Assembly (NCBI GenBank): GCA_024278655.1 | Contig: JAJRSV010000236.1 | Span: 1-10,531, forward strand | Origin: Bacteroidota bacterium | GTDB lineage: Bacteria > Bacteroidota > Ignavibacteria > Ignavibacteriales > Ignavibacteriaceae | Direction: 5' to 3' | DNA length: 10,531 nucleotides | Shown: positions 1-6,890 of the stretch, piece by piece | Layout of the letters: each line of letters starts with the position of its first letter | How positions within the stretch are numbered: position 1 is the first letter of the stretch | Translations under genes and position numbers: made by a program | Notes under the pieces: model-generated | Seen by the model: the letters and a program-made list of their open reading frames with translations, nothing else | The model's database searches: none | What the model was told of the DNA's origin: nothing

Positions 1-1418
1 GGAAGCTTCAAATAATCGATAGGGCTTGCAGGCGAAGCAAAGTGAAGTATGTAATCCACTCTGCCGGGAATAAAAATATAGTTGGTAACATCGTGCTTTA
101 TAAATGAGAAGTTTTCGTTGCCCGCAAGATGGCTGATGTTATTAATCGTTCCGGTTAAAAGATTATCGACACAGATAACTTTAAAATTCTCTTTTAATAA
201 TCTATCGCAAATATGTGAACCCAAAAATCCGGCACCGCCGGTTACTACTGCTGTTGGTGAATACAATTCGTTACCTTTAATTTGATTTCTTAATTCGATG
301 TTTTTCTTTTCTTTTACAACAACAAAAAGTGAAAGCAACAGGAATATAAAAATGCCGCTCATCACAGTTGAAAAAATAACGCGCGGCGATGATGCACGCG
401 TCGGCGGAATCGCTTCATCCAGAATTTCTACCGTTGGTATATCCCTGTTCTCCTGTATCTTCTCTTTATAATACTGCTGCTGAAGAAGCAGGTAAACTTC
501 ATTTTGAATTTTTACGTTTCGCAGCAAATCGGCAAGTTCTTTTCCTAACTCGGGCACATCGGCAAATGCAAGCAGATAATCTTTACTTCCCATCTGCATT
601 TTTTCATATTGTTCTTTCAGTTCCTGCAATTTCTTTTTCAACGAGAGAATCAACTGGTTATCTTCGCGCAGATTTTTTTCGAGGTAACCGATTTCAATTT
701 CAGTTTCGATTATTTGAGATTTTAGTTTTGCCGCCGCATCAATCGATGCCGAAATCTGTTCGGGAAGAGAAATGGTTTTGTTCTCTTTCTGAAATTCCAT
801 CAGCGCAAACTCAGCCGAATCGAGAGCGGCTCTGGTTTTAACAAGCTGCGATTCTATATAAACGCGTGCACGTTTTGCTTTCGAAGTAAGCTTTGCTTTG
901 TTGATAGAGTCGAGCGCTTCCACATAAGTGTTGGAAACCAACGCCGAAAATCTGCGGAGCGAATCTTTATCATCTAACAACCAGGGAAGAAGTGTCGACG
1001 ATACATCGACGTTCAGCTTTATTATGCCTTCTTTGGTTAAGTTCAGGTTAAGACTGCCGGATAATTTTTTAGCTGCCTCAACATCGGTTTCCGCACCGAA
1101 ATAATCTGTAAGATTAAGTTTGCGAACAACATAAAGCGCAGCCGTCCGGCTCTTTAATATCTGCATAAACAACTGTGAGTTGCCCGATTGAAATCCCATT
1201 CCCATTAATCCGCTGAAATAATCGGCACCGCCGAGCAGTGCTGTTAACGGTCCGGTATTATCTTTTTGCTCCGGCGGAAGAAGAACAACTTCGGCATTGT
1301 ACGTTCGCGGATAGACGAACAGCAGCAAAACAAAAATAATTATCGAAGATATTACCGTAATCTTCAATATCAATTTTATGTTCGAAAGTATTGTATGTAT
1401 TAAATCGTGAAAACTCAA
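1..1418 (-). CDS. Wzz-type polysaccharide co-polymerase fused in frame to an SDR nucleotide-sugar enzyme (partial, 3' end outside window)
   Basis: An uninterrupted reading frame of 472 codons runs from a TTG at 1418 off the window edge. Residues 1-384 look like a Wzz/GumC-type co-polymerase, which controls chain length or export of a surface polysaccharide in the inner membrane. TM1 is at about 17-38, followed by a periplasmic domain with Leu/Gln/Lys-rich coiled coil at about 190-300, a Pro-rich PPTRASSPR stretch at 338-346, and TM2 at about 347-368. From residue 389 the frame becomes an SDR Rossmann fold: TGGAGFLGSH at 393-402, then CVDNLLTGT, KHDVT and HFASPASPIDY. These match the N-terminus of UDP-glucuronate decarboxylase-like enzymes. 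The SDR sits on the cytoplasmic side, where Wzc-type proteins carry a tyrosine kinase. TTG is chosen because GAGG lies 5 nt upstream and no in-frame ATG occurs before the periplasmic domain. Both other frames have stops at the junction, so a true fusion or a sequence frameshift must be distinguished. The PCP and SDR family calls are firm; single-protein status is less so. Confidence 0.75.
   Translation of the reverse strand, partial: MSFHDLIHTILSNIKLILKITVISSIIIFVLLLFVYPRTYNAEVVLLPPEQKDNTGPLTALLGGADYFSGLMGMGFQSGNSQLFMQILKSRTAALYVVRKLNLTDYFGAETDVEAAKKLSGSLNLNLTKEGIIKLNVDVSSTLLPWLLDDKDSLRRFSALVSNTYVEALDSINKAKLTSKAKRARVYIESQLVKTRAALDSAEFALMEFQKENKTISLPEQISASIDAAAKLKSQIIETEIEIGYLEKNLREDNQLILSLKKKLQELKEQYEKMQMGSKDYLLAFADVPELGKELADLLRNVKIQNEVYLLLQQQYYKEKIQENRDIPTVEILDEAIPPTRASSPRVIFSTVMSGIFIFLLLSLFVVVKEKKNIELRNQIKGNELYSPTAVVTGGAGFLGSHICDRLLKENFKVICVDNLLTGTINNISHLAGNENFSFIKHDVTNYIFIPGRVDYILHFASPASPIDYLKL
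274..278 (-). promoter_or_regulatory. Possible internal ribosome binding site (AAAGG) ahead of a TTG at the start of the SDR domain
   Basis: AAAGG is followed after 7 nt by an in-frame TTG at 266-264, just before the Rossmann motif. The spacing is right for initiation. It could yield a free SDR enzyme alongside the fusion, or be the relic of an originally separate gene. It is a short, A-rich match in an A-rich region and could be chance. Confidence 0.35.
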
Positions 1419-1420
1419 TT

Positions 1421-3031
1421 TTACCTCGTAGCAATAATTATTGCGGCGGTTGCGGCAACAACAGCTGCAACCTGACCGAGTACACGTAAAGTAGTATTAA
1501 ATATTTCCCAGAAGTCCGCTGAGGGCGGTTCTTCCGGAACCCAGATAGCATCACCCGGTTGAAGGTTTGTTACCTCGTCGGCATCAATCCATTCACCCGT
1601 TTTGGCTTTTACAACTCTTACTTCATCCTTTAAAGCATGCCAGCCGAAACCTCCGGCTAATTCTATATAATCATCCACACTTAATTCCGGTTTGTAAATT
1701 ACATTACCCGGATTTACAACCTGCCCGAGCATTGTTATATAATTTTTCTTTTCGGGAATGCTTATAACATCGCCTTTATGCAGGAGTATATCTTCCGAAT
1801 TATCGTGCTGAACAAACAGCTTAACAAAATCCACTACTACCCTTCCGCTCCGTTCACGTGATCTTGCCTTAAAGTAATTATATTCATCATCAGTCATATC
1901 CTTCGGTTCCATAAGCTTCAAACGCTCGTATTCAGGGTCTTCATCTTGAACTTCCAGATTTCTTGTTAACGTAGCTTCTGTAAGTGAAGCTTCATCCAAA
2001 AATCCTCCGGCGCGTTCGATTATTTCTTTCAGCGTTGTTTTACCTTTTGTAATCTTATAATAACCGGGATACTTTACAAATCCGTCTATCTTAACAAAGT
2101 ATTCTACAAGGTATTCCGGAATCTGTCTTACTATCACATGATCCATATTCTTTAGGAAGATATTATTCGACACGATATAATCATAAGGGTAATATTTACT
2201 CTTCTGCGTTTTGCCGTCTTCAAGAAAACTTACTACTTCAATCGTATCTTTTTTTGCTCTCGTTAAAAATCCGCCGGCAAGTTCAATCAAATCGTTAACA
2301 GTTTCGCCTTCAACATATTCGTAAATTGCAGGATACTTAACCATCCCGCTTATCTGAACCGTTTTATCGACAACATCAACCATTACAACGTCGCCTTCTC
2401 TTAAAAGAGGATTCTGCTTGTAATCGCCGAAGCGTAAAAACTTAAGCAAGTCGTAAGTTGCCGGTTCGCCTTTTCTCGTAATGATTTTAATGTTTCTGAT
2501 GTTCGACGTTTCGGTAAGCCCGTTCGAAGTCGAAATCAAATCGGCGAGCCGCGAGTTTGCGGGAAGTGTATAACTGCTCGGTCTTGTAACATCGCCGGTT
2601 AACGTAACCCGGATATTTCTGAAATTAACAAGCGAGATAAATACATTTACGTTTTTATAATATTTGTCTATTGCTTTGTTTATTCTCTCTTTAGCCGCCG
2701 AAAGCGTAACATCATTTAAATCAACACCGCCGACCTGTGGAATATAAAGCCATCCTTCCTGATTAATCATCAGGTTGTAAACAAGCTCTTTAACACCGCT
2801 GATTGAAATGAAAATATTATCGCCGGGCCCAACGTAATATTCATCTGGATCGATGCTGCCTTCGGTTGCAGTGAGCGGAGTGAATTCTTTGCCGGTTTCT
2901 GCCGTTCCGAGCGAATCGAGATTCAAGCTGAATGTTCTCTCGGGATAAGCGGGTAAACCCTGCGCAAACGGCAATCCTGAGACGATAAACAAGATCAGAA
3001 TCCGAAATATGTTTCTTTTAGTTTTATTCAA
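1421..3031 (-). CDS. Polysaccharide export protein with Poly_export and several SLBB domains (Wza-like)
   Basis: This 536-residue protein probably forms the periplasmic/outer-membrane conduit for capsule or exopolysaccharide, working with the Wzz-type protein encoded next. A signal sequence spans about residues 7-24 (hydrophobic ILILFIVSGLPFAQG) and has no lipobox Cys, unlike classical Wza lipoproteins. A Poly_export domain starts at about 62 (DPDEYYVGPGDNIFISISG) and ends near 136. SLBB-type beta-grasp repeats begin at about 141, 224, 322 and 441; three share a pattern of G-x-V-x-x-P followed by an (I/L)-x-x-AGGF ending. A hydrophobic Ala/Val helix at about 513-533 closes the protein. The start is a TTG at 3031 with only a weak upstream purine stretch; the next in-frame Met is at residue 88, so TTG is the only start that keeps the signal sequence. 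The downstream gene follows after 2 nt. The family call is firm; the polymer is unknown. Confidence 0.9.
   Translation of the reverse strand: MNKTKRNIFRILILFIVSGLPFAQGLPAYPERTFSLNLDSLGTAETGKEFTPLTATEGSIDPDEYYVGPGDNIFISISGVKELVYNLMINQEGWLYIPQVGGVDLNDVTLSAAKERINKAIDKYYKNVNVFISLVNFRNIRVTLTGDVTRPSSYTLPANSRLADLISTSNGLTETSNIRNIKIITRKGEPATYDLLKFLRFGDYKQNPLLREGDVVMVDVVDKTVQISGMVKYPAIYEYVEGETVNDLIELAGGFLTRAKKDTIEVVSFLEDGKTQKSKYYPYDYIVSNNIFLKNMDHVIVRQIPEYLVEYFVKIDGFVKYPGYYKITKGKTTLKEIIERAGGFLDEASLTEATLTRNLEVQDEDPEYERLKLMEPKDMTDDEYNYFKARSRERSGRVVVDFVKLFVQHDNSEDILLHKGDVISIPEKKNYITMLGQVVNPGNVIYKPELSVDDYIELAGGFGWHALKDEVRVVKAKTGEWIDADEVTNLQPGDAIWVPEEPPSADFWEIFNTTLRVLGQVAAVVAATAAIIIATR
1424..1427 (-). promoter_or_regulatory. 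Ribosome binding site (GAGG) that sets the TTG start of the Wzz-SDR gene
   Basis: GAGG lies in the last codons of the SLBB gene, 5 nt before the TTG at 1418. No ATG is available in that frame until well inside the periplasmic domain, so this site supports a TTG start and translational coupling to the upstream exporter gene. Confidence 0.6.
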
Positions 3032-3079
3032 TTCTTAATCAAAATTTTTGTTTCAAAAGAAAAGCTGATAAGGTTGTTA

Positions 3080-3103
3080 TTTTTAATTCGTTAAAATTAA
3101 AAA
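3080..3103. repeat. AT-rich perfect inverted repeat between ftsX and the SLBB gene
   Basis: Arms TTTTTAATT and AATTAAAAA (9 nt each) flank a 6-nt CGTTAA loop, about 15 nt downstream of the ftsX stop in the minus direction. The stem has no G-C pairs and no clean U-run follows it on either strand, so it is a poor terminator by sequence. It marks the only sizeable gap (86 nt) in the minus-strand run, where a promoter for the polysaccharide genes could lie. I could not identify a convincing promoter there. Confidence 0.35.
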
Positions 3104-3117
3104 ATATTACCCCTACA

Positions 3118-3981
3118 TCAAATTTTAAGTGTTAACTTTCTTAACGAAAAGACGGTTACAATTATACTCAATAAAGGACCGATAACCGCCAGACTAATCA
3201 GATAATACAATTTATACTTTCCGATAAACTGATTGAACACCTGATAAGCGGACGCCTGCTGTGCAACAAAATAGTAAATTATCAACCCGAACAAACTTGC
3301 TAATATTCCTGTTAACAAACCGTTAAGTACAATGGGCATTTTAATTGTTGATAGTTTAGCACCCACGAGTTTCATTGTTTCCAGCTCGCGCATACGTGCG
3401 TTAGTTATCAAACGGATTGTGCTGTAAACAAGATAAAGAGCAATTAAAATAAGCACGCCGGTTACCGCAAACAGATACTTTTTACCGGCATCGAGATATC
3501 CGAGAAGACGGTAAATAAATTTATTACGGAAAACAACCTCATCAACCCACTGGTACGAAGCGAGTTTGTTAACTACCTGCTGAAGCGAATCCCTTTTAAC
3601 AACATCGGTATTAAGCTTAACAACAAACGATGCGGGAAGCGGATTGTAATCCAATATTTCCCTGAAGTCTTCGCCGGTTTCGCGGATGAATGATTCCGCC
3701 GCTTTTTCCTTGCTTACAAAATCGACCGAGAGTATATAATCTTTATCGGAAAGTTCCTTCTCATATTTTTTAATCTCGTCTTTATTAACAGGGTCTTTAA
3801 TAAATATGTGAAGCGAAATGTTGTTCTTTAATTTCTTCTGGAAAACATCAGAGAGTTGAAGCGCGATAAGCGAAGCTTCGATTAAAATTACCGCAAGCGT
3901 TAAAGATATAAGCGTAAGAACAAACGAAGATTTTGCCCTGCCGATAGATTTAAACGCTTCTTTGAACCAGAAAATAATCAT
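3118..3981 (-). CDS. ftsX: Cell division protein FtsX (permease-like subunit of FtsEX)
   Basis: FtsX is the integral membrane half of the FtsEX ABC-like complex, which couples cytoplasmic ATP hydrolysis by FtsE to activation of periplasmic peptidoglycan hydrolases at the septum. The 287-residue protein has the family layout: a short cytoplasmic N-terminus, TM1 at about 20-42, a periplasmic loop at 43-166, TM2 at about 168-190, TM3 at about 216-240 and TM4 at about 258-281. The conserved NPLPASF lies at 113-119 in the loop, and the cytoplasmic coupling segment ELETMKLVGA at 199-208 precedes TM3. Length is typical. The start is an ATG at 3981 without a clear Shine-Dalgarno sequence. No ftsE lies nearby in the window; a separately located ftsE is common in Bacteroidota-like genomes. 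The gene follows two lipoprotein genes after 22 nt, which suggests co-transcription and possibly an envelope-related role for them. Confidence 0.92.
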   Translation of the reverse strand: MIIFWFKEAFKSIGRAKSSFVLTLISLTLAVILIEASLIALQLSDVFQKKLKNNISLHIFIKDPVNKDEIKKYEKELSDKDYILSVDFVSKEKAAESFIRETGEDFREILDYNPLPASFVVKLNTDVVKRDSLQQVVNKLASYQWVDEVVFRNKFIYRLLGYLDAGKKYLFAVTGVLILIALYLVYSTIRLITNARMRELETMKLVGAKLSTIKMPIVLNGLLTGILASLFGLIIYYFVAQQASAYQVFNQFIGKYKLYYLISLAVIGPLLSIIVTVFSLRKLTLKI

Positions 3982-4003
3982 CTGCTACTGTTCACAAATT
4001 AAT

Positions 4004-4522
4004 TTAAAAATTCGATTCATCAATCCACCTTGTAATCTGCCACTTGTTCGATTCAACATCCTTCCGCAAAGAAAGATTCACCCGTCCGTCTATCCTTACA
4101 ACATCGGTGGGATTGAATGTTATATTCAGATTGAAACTCCTGATAACATTTGCGGTTAACGAATCTTCGGTACTCAATACAATGTTGTTCCATATTAAAT
4201 CGAGACGCTGAGAGTTTTGGAACAGTCCGTAAGTGGTTCTTATTTCGGTATCCCTGCTCCACGAAACATCGAAGCCATTATCGTAATCGCGGTAAGTAAA
4301 AATAAAATCGGGCGCAATTAGTCTGCCGTAAACAAGCGTATCCTTAAAAGTATAAGCGTACTGAAAATTCTGGAACACACCTTCGATTGTGGAAAGGTCA
4401 GAAAGCGGAGGTTTATTCTCATCGTAGTTTTCATCGAACTTGGGTGCAAAAGGATTTTTACATCCGACGGTAATAAACAACAAAACGGCAAGCAATATTT
4501 TAATATGATTTTTAATACGCAC
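4004..4522 (-). CDS. Small lipoprotein, NTF2-like (SnoaL/DUF4440-type) fold suspected
   Basis: Function unknown. This 172-residue protein has a basic N-terminus, a hydrophobic stretch and a lipobox ending TVGC with Cys21, so a signal peptidase II lipoprotein in the envelope is expected. The mature part resembles small NTF2-like domains: an N-terminal helix leading to FQYAYTFKDTLVYGRLIAPD at about 52-71, then beta strands ending in WQITRWIDES. The start is GTG at 4522; it overlaps the upstream lipoprotein gene by 11 nt, has AAAGG only 2 nt upstream, and has no alternative in-frame Met before the lipobox. The upstream gene encodes a similar-sized lipoprotein with the same general plan, so the two may be old paralogues. 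ftsX lies 22 nt downstream. The lipoprotein call is firm; the fold is inferred by eye. Confidence 0.75.
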   Translation of the reverse strand: MRIKNHIKILLAVLLFITVGCKNPFAPKFDENYDENKPPLSDLSTIEGVFQNFQYAYTFKDTLVYGRLIAPDFIFTYRDYDNGFDVSWSRDTEIRTTYGLFQNSQRLDLIWNNIVLSTEDSLTANVIRSFNLNITFNPTDVVRIDGRVNLSLRKDVESNKWQITRWIDESNF

Positions 4523-5084
4523 TGCCTTTTAAATCGCTCCAGCTTGGTTTGTCTTCAATTGCGTTGTCTTTCCAAAAATAAATAACCCAAACCGAACGTG
4601 AATCCCTCACCATCGAAAATTCAAGACTGCCTTCATAAATTTGCGGGTCTGAATTTAACTGCGGAACATTTAAAAAATATTGTGCGGTGTACCTTAAACT
4701 ATCGCCCAAAAAAGTAAACGATTGATTGGACAACGAAAGCGTAATGGGCATCTCATCGGGCACGGTTGATTTTACATTGTTGAAATACTGGAACTCAGCA
4801 TCTTTATTCCATCCCTGCCAAATATTCTGAAAACGGGAAAGTGCTGTGCTTGACGGTACAAACCGAAAAATTTTTTCGGTAAATGACTGATCGACAAAAG
4901 TATTTAAGTAATTATTTACATCTTTATCGGCAAATGAGTTAATAAGATTTTGGATAAGTATTTCCGGTTCGCTTGCTGTTATGTAATTAGTCCGGGATTG
5001 GTCGGGTGTTTCCGGTTCGCGGGTTTCGAATATATCGCAGCCCGTAACCAAAAACAGAAGCGGTATGATAAAAAGCGTTTTCAT
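4512..5084 (-). CDS. Small lipoprotein, NTF2-like fold suspected; probable paralogue of the next gene
   Basis: Function unknown. This 190-residue protein begins with a short signal sequence and lipobox LVTGC (Cys16), which predicts a lipid-anchored envelope protein. Mature residues after a Pro/Thr-rich linker begin with a helical segment (LINSFADKDVNNYLNTFVDQ) and continue into alternating strands that close on WVIYFWKDN, much like the downstream lipoprotein's WQITRWIDES. That pattern (a helix with Y-x-x-x-F near a repeated-use pocket, then a terminal Trp-rich strand) suggests an NTF2-like domain. The ATG start overlaps the methyltransferase stop as ATGA, a 4-nt overlap that implies translational coupling. 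The C-terminal end overlaps the following GTG start by 11 nt. Asp at position +2 after Cys is an inner-membrane retention signal in E. coli, but that rule need not hold in this group. Confidence 0.75.
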   Translation of the reverse strand: MKTLFIIPLLFLVTGCDIFETREPETPDQSRTNYITASEPEILIQNLINSFADKDVNNYLNTFVDQSFTEKIFRFVPSSTALSRFQNIWQGWNKDAEFQYFNNVKSTVPDEMPITLSLSNQSFTFLGDSLRYTAQYFLNVPQLNSDPQIYEGSLEFSMVRDSRSVWVIYFWKDNAIEDKPSWSDLKGSAY

Positions 5085-5812
5085 TTATTTGCAATAATAA
5101 TAATTCTCGGCGAAGTTTCAAGTTCAAATGAATTCCCATCAAAATCACCGAATATTTTTTGTATCCCAAATCCTGCTTTCTTCAGTGCGTTTACAAGTTC
5201 ATCGTAGCTGAACATCCTTACCGACTCGTAAAACTTATTAACTTTTCCGTTGCTGTCGATCGTTATTTCTTTAATAACTCTTTCGCCTGAGATGAACCTG
5301 TTCTGAACGATTATAGTATTGTCGAACTCATCTATTGTTTGAGGTACAAGATGCGATTCAACATACTCTTTGTTAAAATAATCGAGAACAAAATGTCCGC
5401 CGTCGTTAAGAAGTTTATACGCTTTTTCAAGTATGTAATAATTTTCTTCGTCACGTTCAAAATATCCGATGCTTGTAAAAAGGTTAAGCACCAAATCGAA
5501 TTTAGTATCGGAATAAAATTCTCTTATATCCGATTGGATAAATTCAATCTTAACTCCTGCACGTTCCGCATTTTCTTTTCCGAGCTGCAAAAGATTTTCG
5601 CTCAAATCAACAGCGGTAACATTAAAACCGTTCTTTGCAAAAATTATTGCATGCCTGCCTGTTCCGCAAGCCATATCGAGCACGGTTTTAACTTTCTCTT
5701 TATCAATATTATTGAGAACAAGATTTATTAATGCTTCGGCATCTTTATCGTCGCGGTGACGGTAAACTTTCAGATACTCTTCGGAATTGAACCAGCTTTT
5801 ATACCATTCCAT
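5081..5812 (-). CDS. Class I SAM-dependent methyltransferase, substrate unknown
   Basis: This 243-residue cytoplasmic protein has a complete Rossmann methyltransferase core. Motif I is VLDMACGTG at 44-52, which binds S-adenosylmethionine. The acidic ribose-binding residue is D69 in VTAVDLS, motif III is QSDIREF at 93-99, and FDLVLNLFTSIGYF at 105-118 forms strand 4. A lid-like insertion with several acidic and aromatic residues follows before the C-terminal strands. The N-terminal WYKSWFNSEEYLKVYRHRD segment is common in small-molecule methyltransferases of the Methyltransf_25/11 type. Nothing in the sequence names the substrate. The gene starts 2 nt after recR and overlaps the first lipoprotein gene as ATGA, so it is tightly embedded in the operon, though that context does not reveal a shared pathway. 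Confidence 0.88.
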   Translation of the reverse strand: MEWYKSWFNSEEYLKVYRHRDDKDAEALINLVLNNIDKEKVKTVLDMACGTGRHAIIFAKNGFNVTAVDLSENLLQLGKENAERAGVKIEFIQSDIREFYSDTKFDLVLNLFTSIGYFERDEENYYILEKAYKLLNDGGHFVLDYFNKEYVESHLVPQTIDEFDNTIIVQNRFISGERVIKEITIDSNGKVNKFYESVRMFSYDELVNALKKAGFGIQKIFGDFDGNSFELETSPRIIIIANK

Positions 5813-5814
5813 CG

Positions 5815-6411
5815 TTATATAGACATTCTGTTAATCATTGCTCTTCCGATTGTAGCTTCATCGGCGAATTCCAAATCGCCACCCATCGGAAGTCCTCGCG
5901 CAATTCGTGTAACTTTAATATTAAGCGGCTTAATTAATTTGGCAAGATAAAGTGATGTTGCTTCGCCTTCGGTATTCGGATTAAGGGCAAGAATTACTTC
6001 TTTAATATCTTCGGTTTCAAACCGCTTAAGCAGCTCTTTAATTTTTAGCGAATCGGGATTAACACCTGCCAGGGGAGAAAGTACTCCGCCCAAAACATGG
6101 TAAAGCCCGTTATATTCGTTTGTTTTTTCTATTGCAATCACATCGCTTGCTTCTTCAACCACACAAATTGTAGAGGTATCTCTCTTAGGACTTTTGCAAA
6201 TGTCGCATAATTCCTCAACCGACAGATTAAAGCATCTCGAGCAAAATCGTATTTTCGATTTTAACTCTTCCAACGATTTGAAGAGATTCTTTGCCTTGTA
6301 GTCATCCAGTTTAAGAATATGCAGGGCAAGCCGCTGTGCTGTTTTTTTTCCGATACCCGGCAGTTTGCTCAATTCTTCAATTGCAACTAATAATGGTTCT
6401 GCAATCTGCAC
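5815..6411 (-). CDS. recR: Recombination protein RecR
   Basis: RecR works with RecO (and RecF) to load RecA at gapped DNA during recombinational repair. The 198-residue length is typical. It has an N-terminal helix-hairpin-helix (ELSKLPGIGKKTAQRLALHI at about 13-32), a four-Cys zinc finger (C57, C60, C69, C72 in CSRC...CDIC), and a Toprim domain from about 80 to 173 with the conserved VVEE and LALNPNTEGEATSLYL segments. The C-terminal RIARGLPMGGDLEFADEAT signature completes it. The start is GTG at 6411, 2 nt after the ybaB stop; no ATG is present before the hairpin motif. The ybaB-recR pair is a widely conserved arrangement, often downstream of dnaX, which is not present here. Confidence 0.96.
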   Translation of the reverse strand: MQIAEPLLVAIEELSKLPGIGKKTAQRLALHILKLDDYKAKNLFKSLEELKSKIRFCSRCFNLSVEELCDICKSPKRDTSTICVVEEASDVIAIEKTNEYNGLYHVLGGVLSPLAGVNPDSLKIKELLKRFETEDIKEVILALNPNTEGEATSLYLAKLIKPLNIKVTRIARGLPMGGDLEFADEATIGRAMINRMSI

Positions 6412-6413
6412 TT

Positions 6414-6740
6414 TTACATTCCCGGAATATTAAACCCAGGAGGCAGAATCCCCTTGGTTACTTTAGCCATCTCTTCTTCGGCTAATTTAGCTGCCGATTC
6501 AAGTGCCTTGTTTACTGCGGCAACTACTAAATCCTCTAAAATTTCTTTCTCATCGCTGTTTATGACCTGCGGGTCAATTTCGACCGAAATAATTTCCCTG
6601 TTGCCGTTTGCGGTAGCTTTAATCATTCCGCCGCCGGCTTCTTCAGTTACGGTAATATTGGCAAGCTCGCTCTGAACCTTCTGCATTTCCGCCTGCATTT
6701 TCTGAATCTGTTTCAACATTCCTTGCATTCCACCTTTCAT
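6414..6740 (-). CDS. ybaB: YbaB/EbfC family nucleoid-associated protein
   Basis: YbaB/EbfC proteins are small dimeric DNA-binding proteins associated with the nucleoid and usually encoded just before recR, as here. From the ATG at 6740 the protein is 108 residues: a Gly/Met/Gln-rich start with the helix MLKQIQKMQAEMQKVQSEL, then strands with AGGGMIKATANGNREIISVEIDP, and a C-terminal helix ending in the Gly/Pro-rich GILPPGFNIPGM. All are family hallmarks. A frame-compatible TTG lies directly upstream at 6743, but the strong AGGAGG is only 3 nt from it and 6 nt from the ATG, so the ATG is preferred. This is the first gene of the minus-strand run. Confidence 0.95.
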   Translation of the reverse strand: MKGGMQGMLKQIQKMQAEMQKVQSELANITVTEEAGGGMIKATANGNREIISVEIDPQVINSDEKEILEDLVVAAVNKALESAAKLAEEEMAKVTKGILPPGFNIPGM

Positions 6741-6746
6741 CAAAGA

Positions 6747-6752
6747 CCTCCT
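6747..6752 (-). promoter_or_regulatory. Strong ribosome binding site (AGGAGG) of ybaB
   Basis: A full AGGAGG lies 6 nt before the ATG at 6740 and just 3 nt before the TTG at 6743. It is the best Shine-Dalgarno match in the window and decides in favour of the ATG. Confidence 0.8.
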
Positions 6753-6789
6753 GAACTAAATATTCCTTATTTTTTATTTAATTTTGATG

Positions 6790-6797
6790 CAAATATA
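6790..6797 (-). promoter_or_regulatory. Candidate Bacteroidota-type -7 promoter element for ybaB-recR
   Basis: TATATTTG on the minus strand fits the TAnnTTTG -7 consensus of Bacteroidota housekeeping promoters and lies about 50 nt upstream of the ybaB ATG, a sensible place for the operon promoter. No good TTG is present at the expected -33 distance; the region there is TTAAGTG. The divergent region is very AT-rich (6753-6890), so chance matches are likely. Confidence 0.3.
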
Positions 6798-6890
6798 ATA
6801 CAATCAATTGACTTTATACACTTAATTTTCATAATTTCTCACCTGAATTTTGACATTTTGAACAAGAATAAAAACGGTGATTTTTATCGA

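Noticed and set aside
82..841. Two plus-strand open frames (82-285 and 389-841)
   Set aside because: They are antisense to the Wzz-SDR gene; the minus-strand frame gives clear domain motifs, while the plus-strand translations show none.
3091..3104. The AT palindrome as an intrinsic terminator of ftsX
   Set aside because: The stem contains no G-C pairs and no U-tract follows in the ftsX direction, so it was listed only as an inverted repeat.
6741..6743. TTG as the start of ybaB
   Set aside because: AGGAGG is only 3 nt away from it but 6 nt from the next-codon ATG, so the ATG is better placed.
6779..6786. TAATTTTG on the plus strand as a -7 promoter element for the PurC-like gene
   Set aside because: It matches TAnnTTTG but no TTG lies at the expected upstream distance, the start codon is over 100 nt away, and such matches are expected by chance in this AT-rich stretch.
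6723..6890. Upstream extension of the PurC-like gene to a start at 6723 (282 residues)
   Set aside because: The extra 56 residues overlap the start of ybaB in antisense and cross the divergent promoter region; the PurC N-terminus aligns with the Met at 6891.
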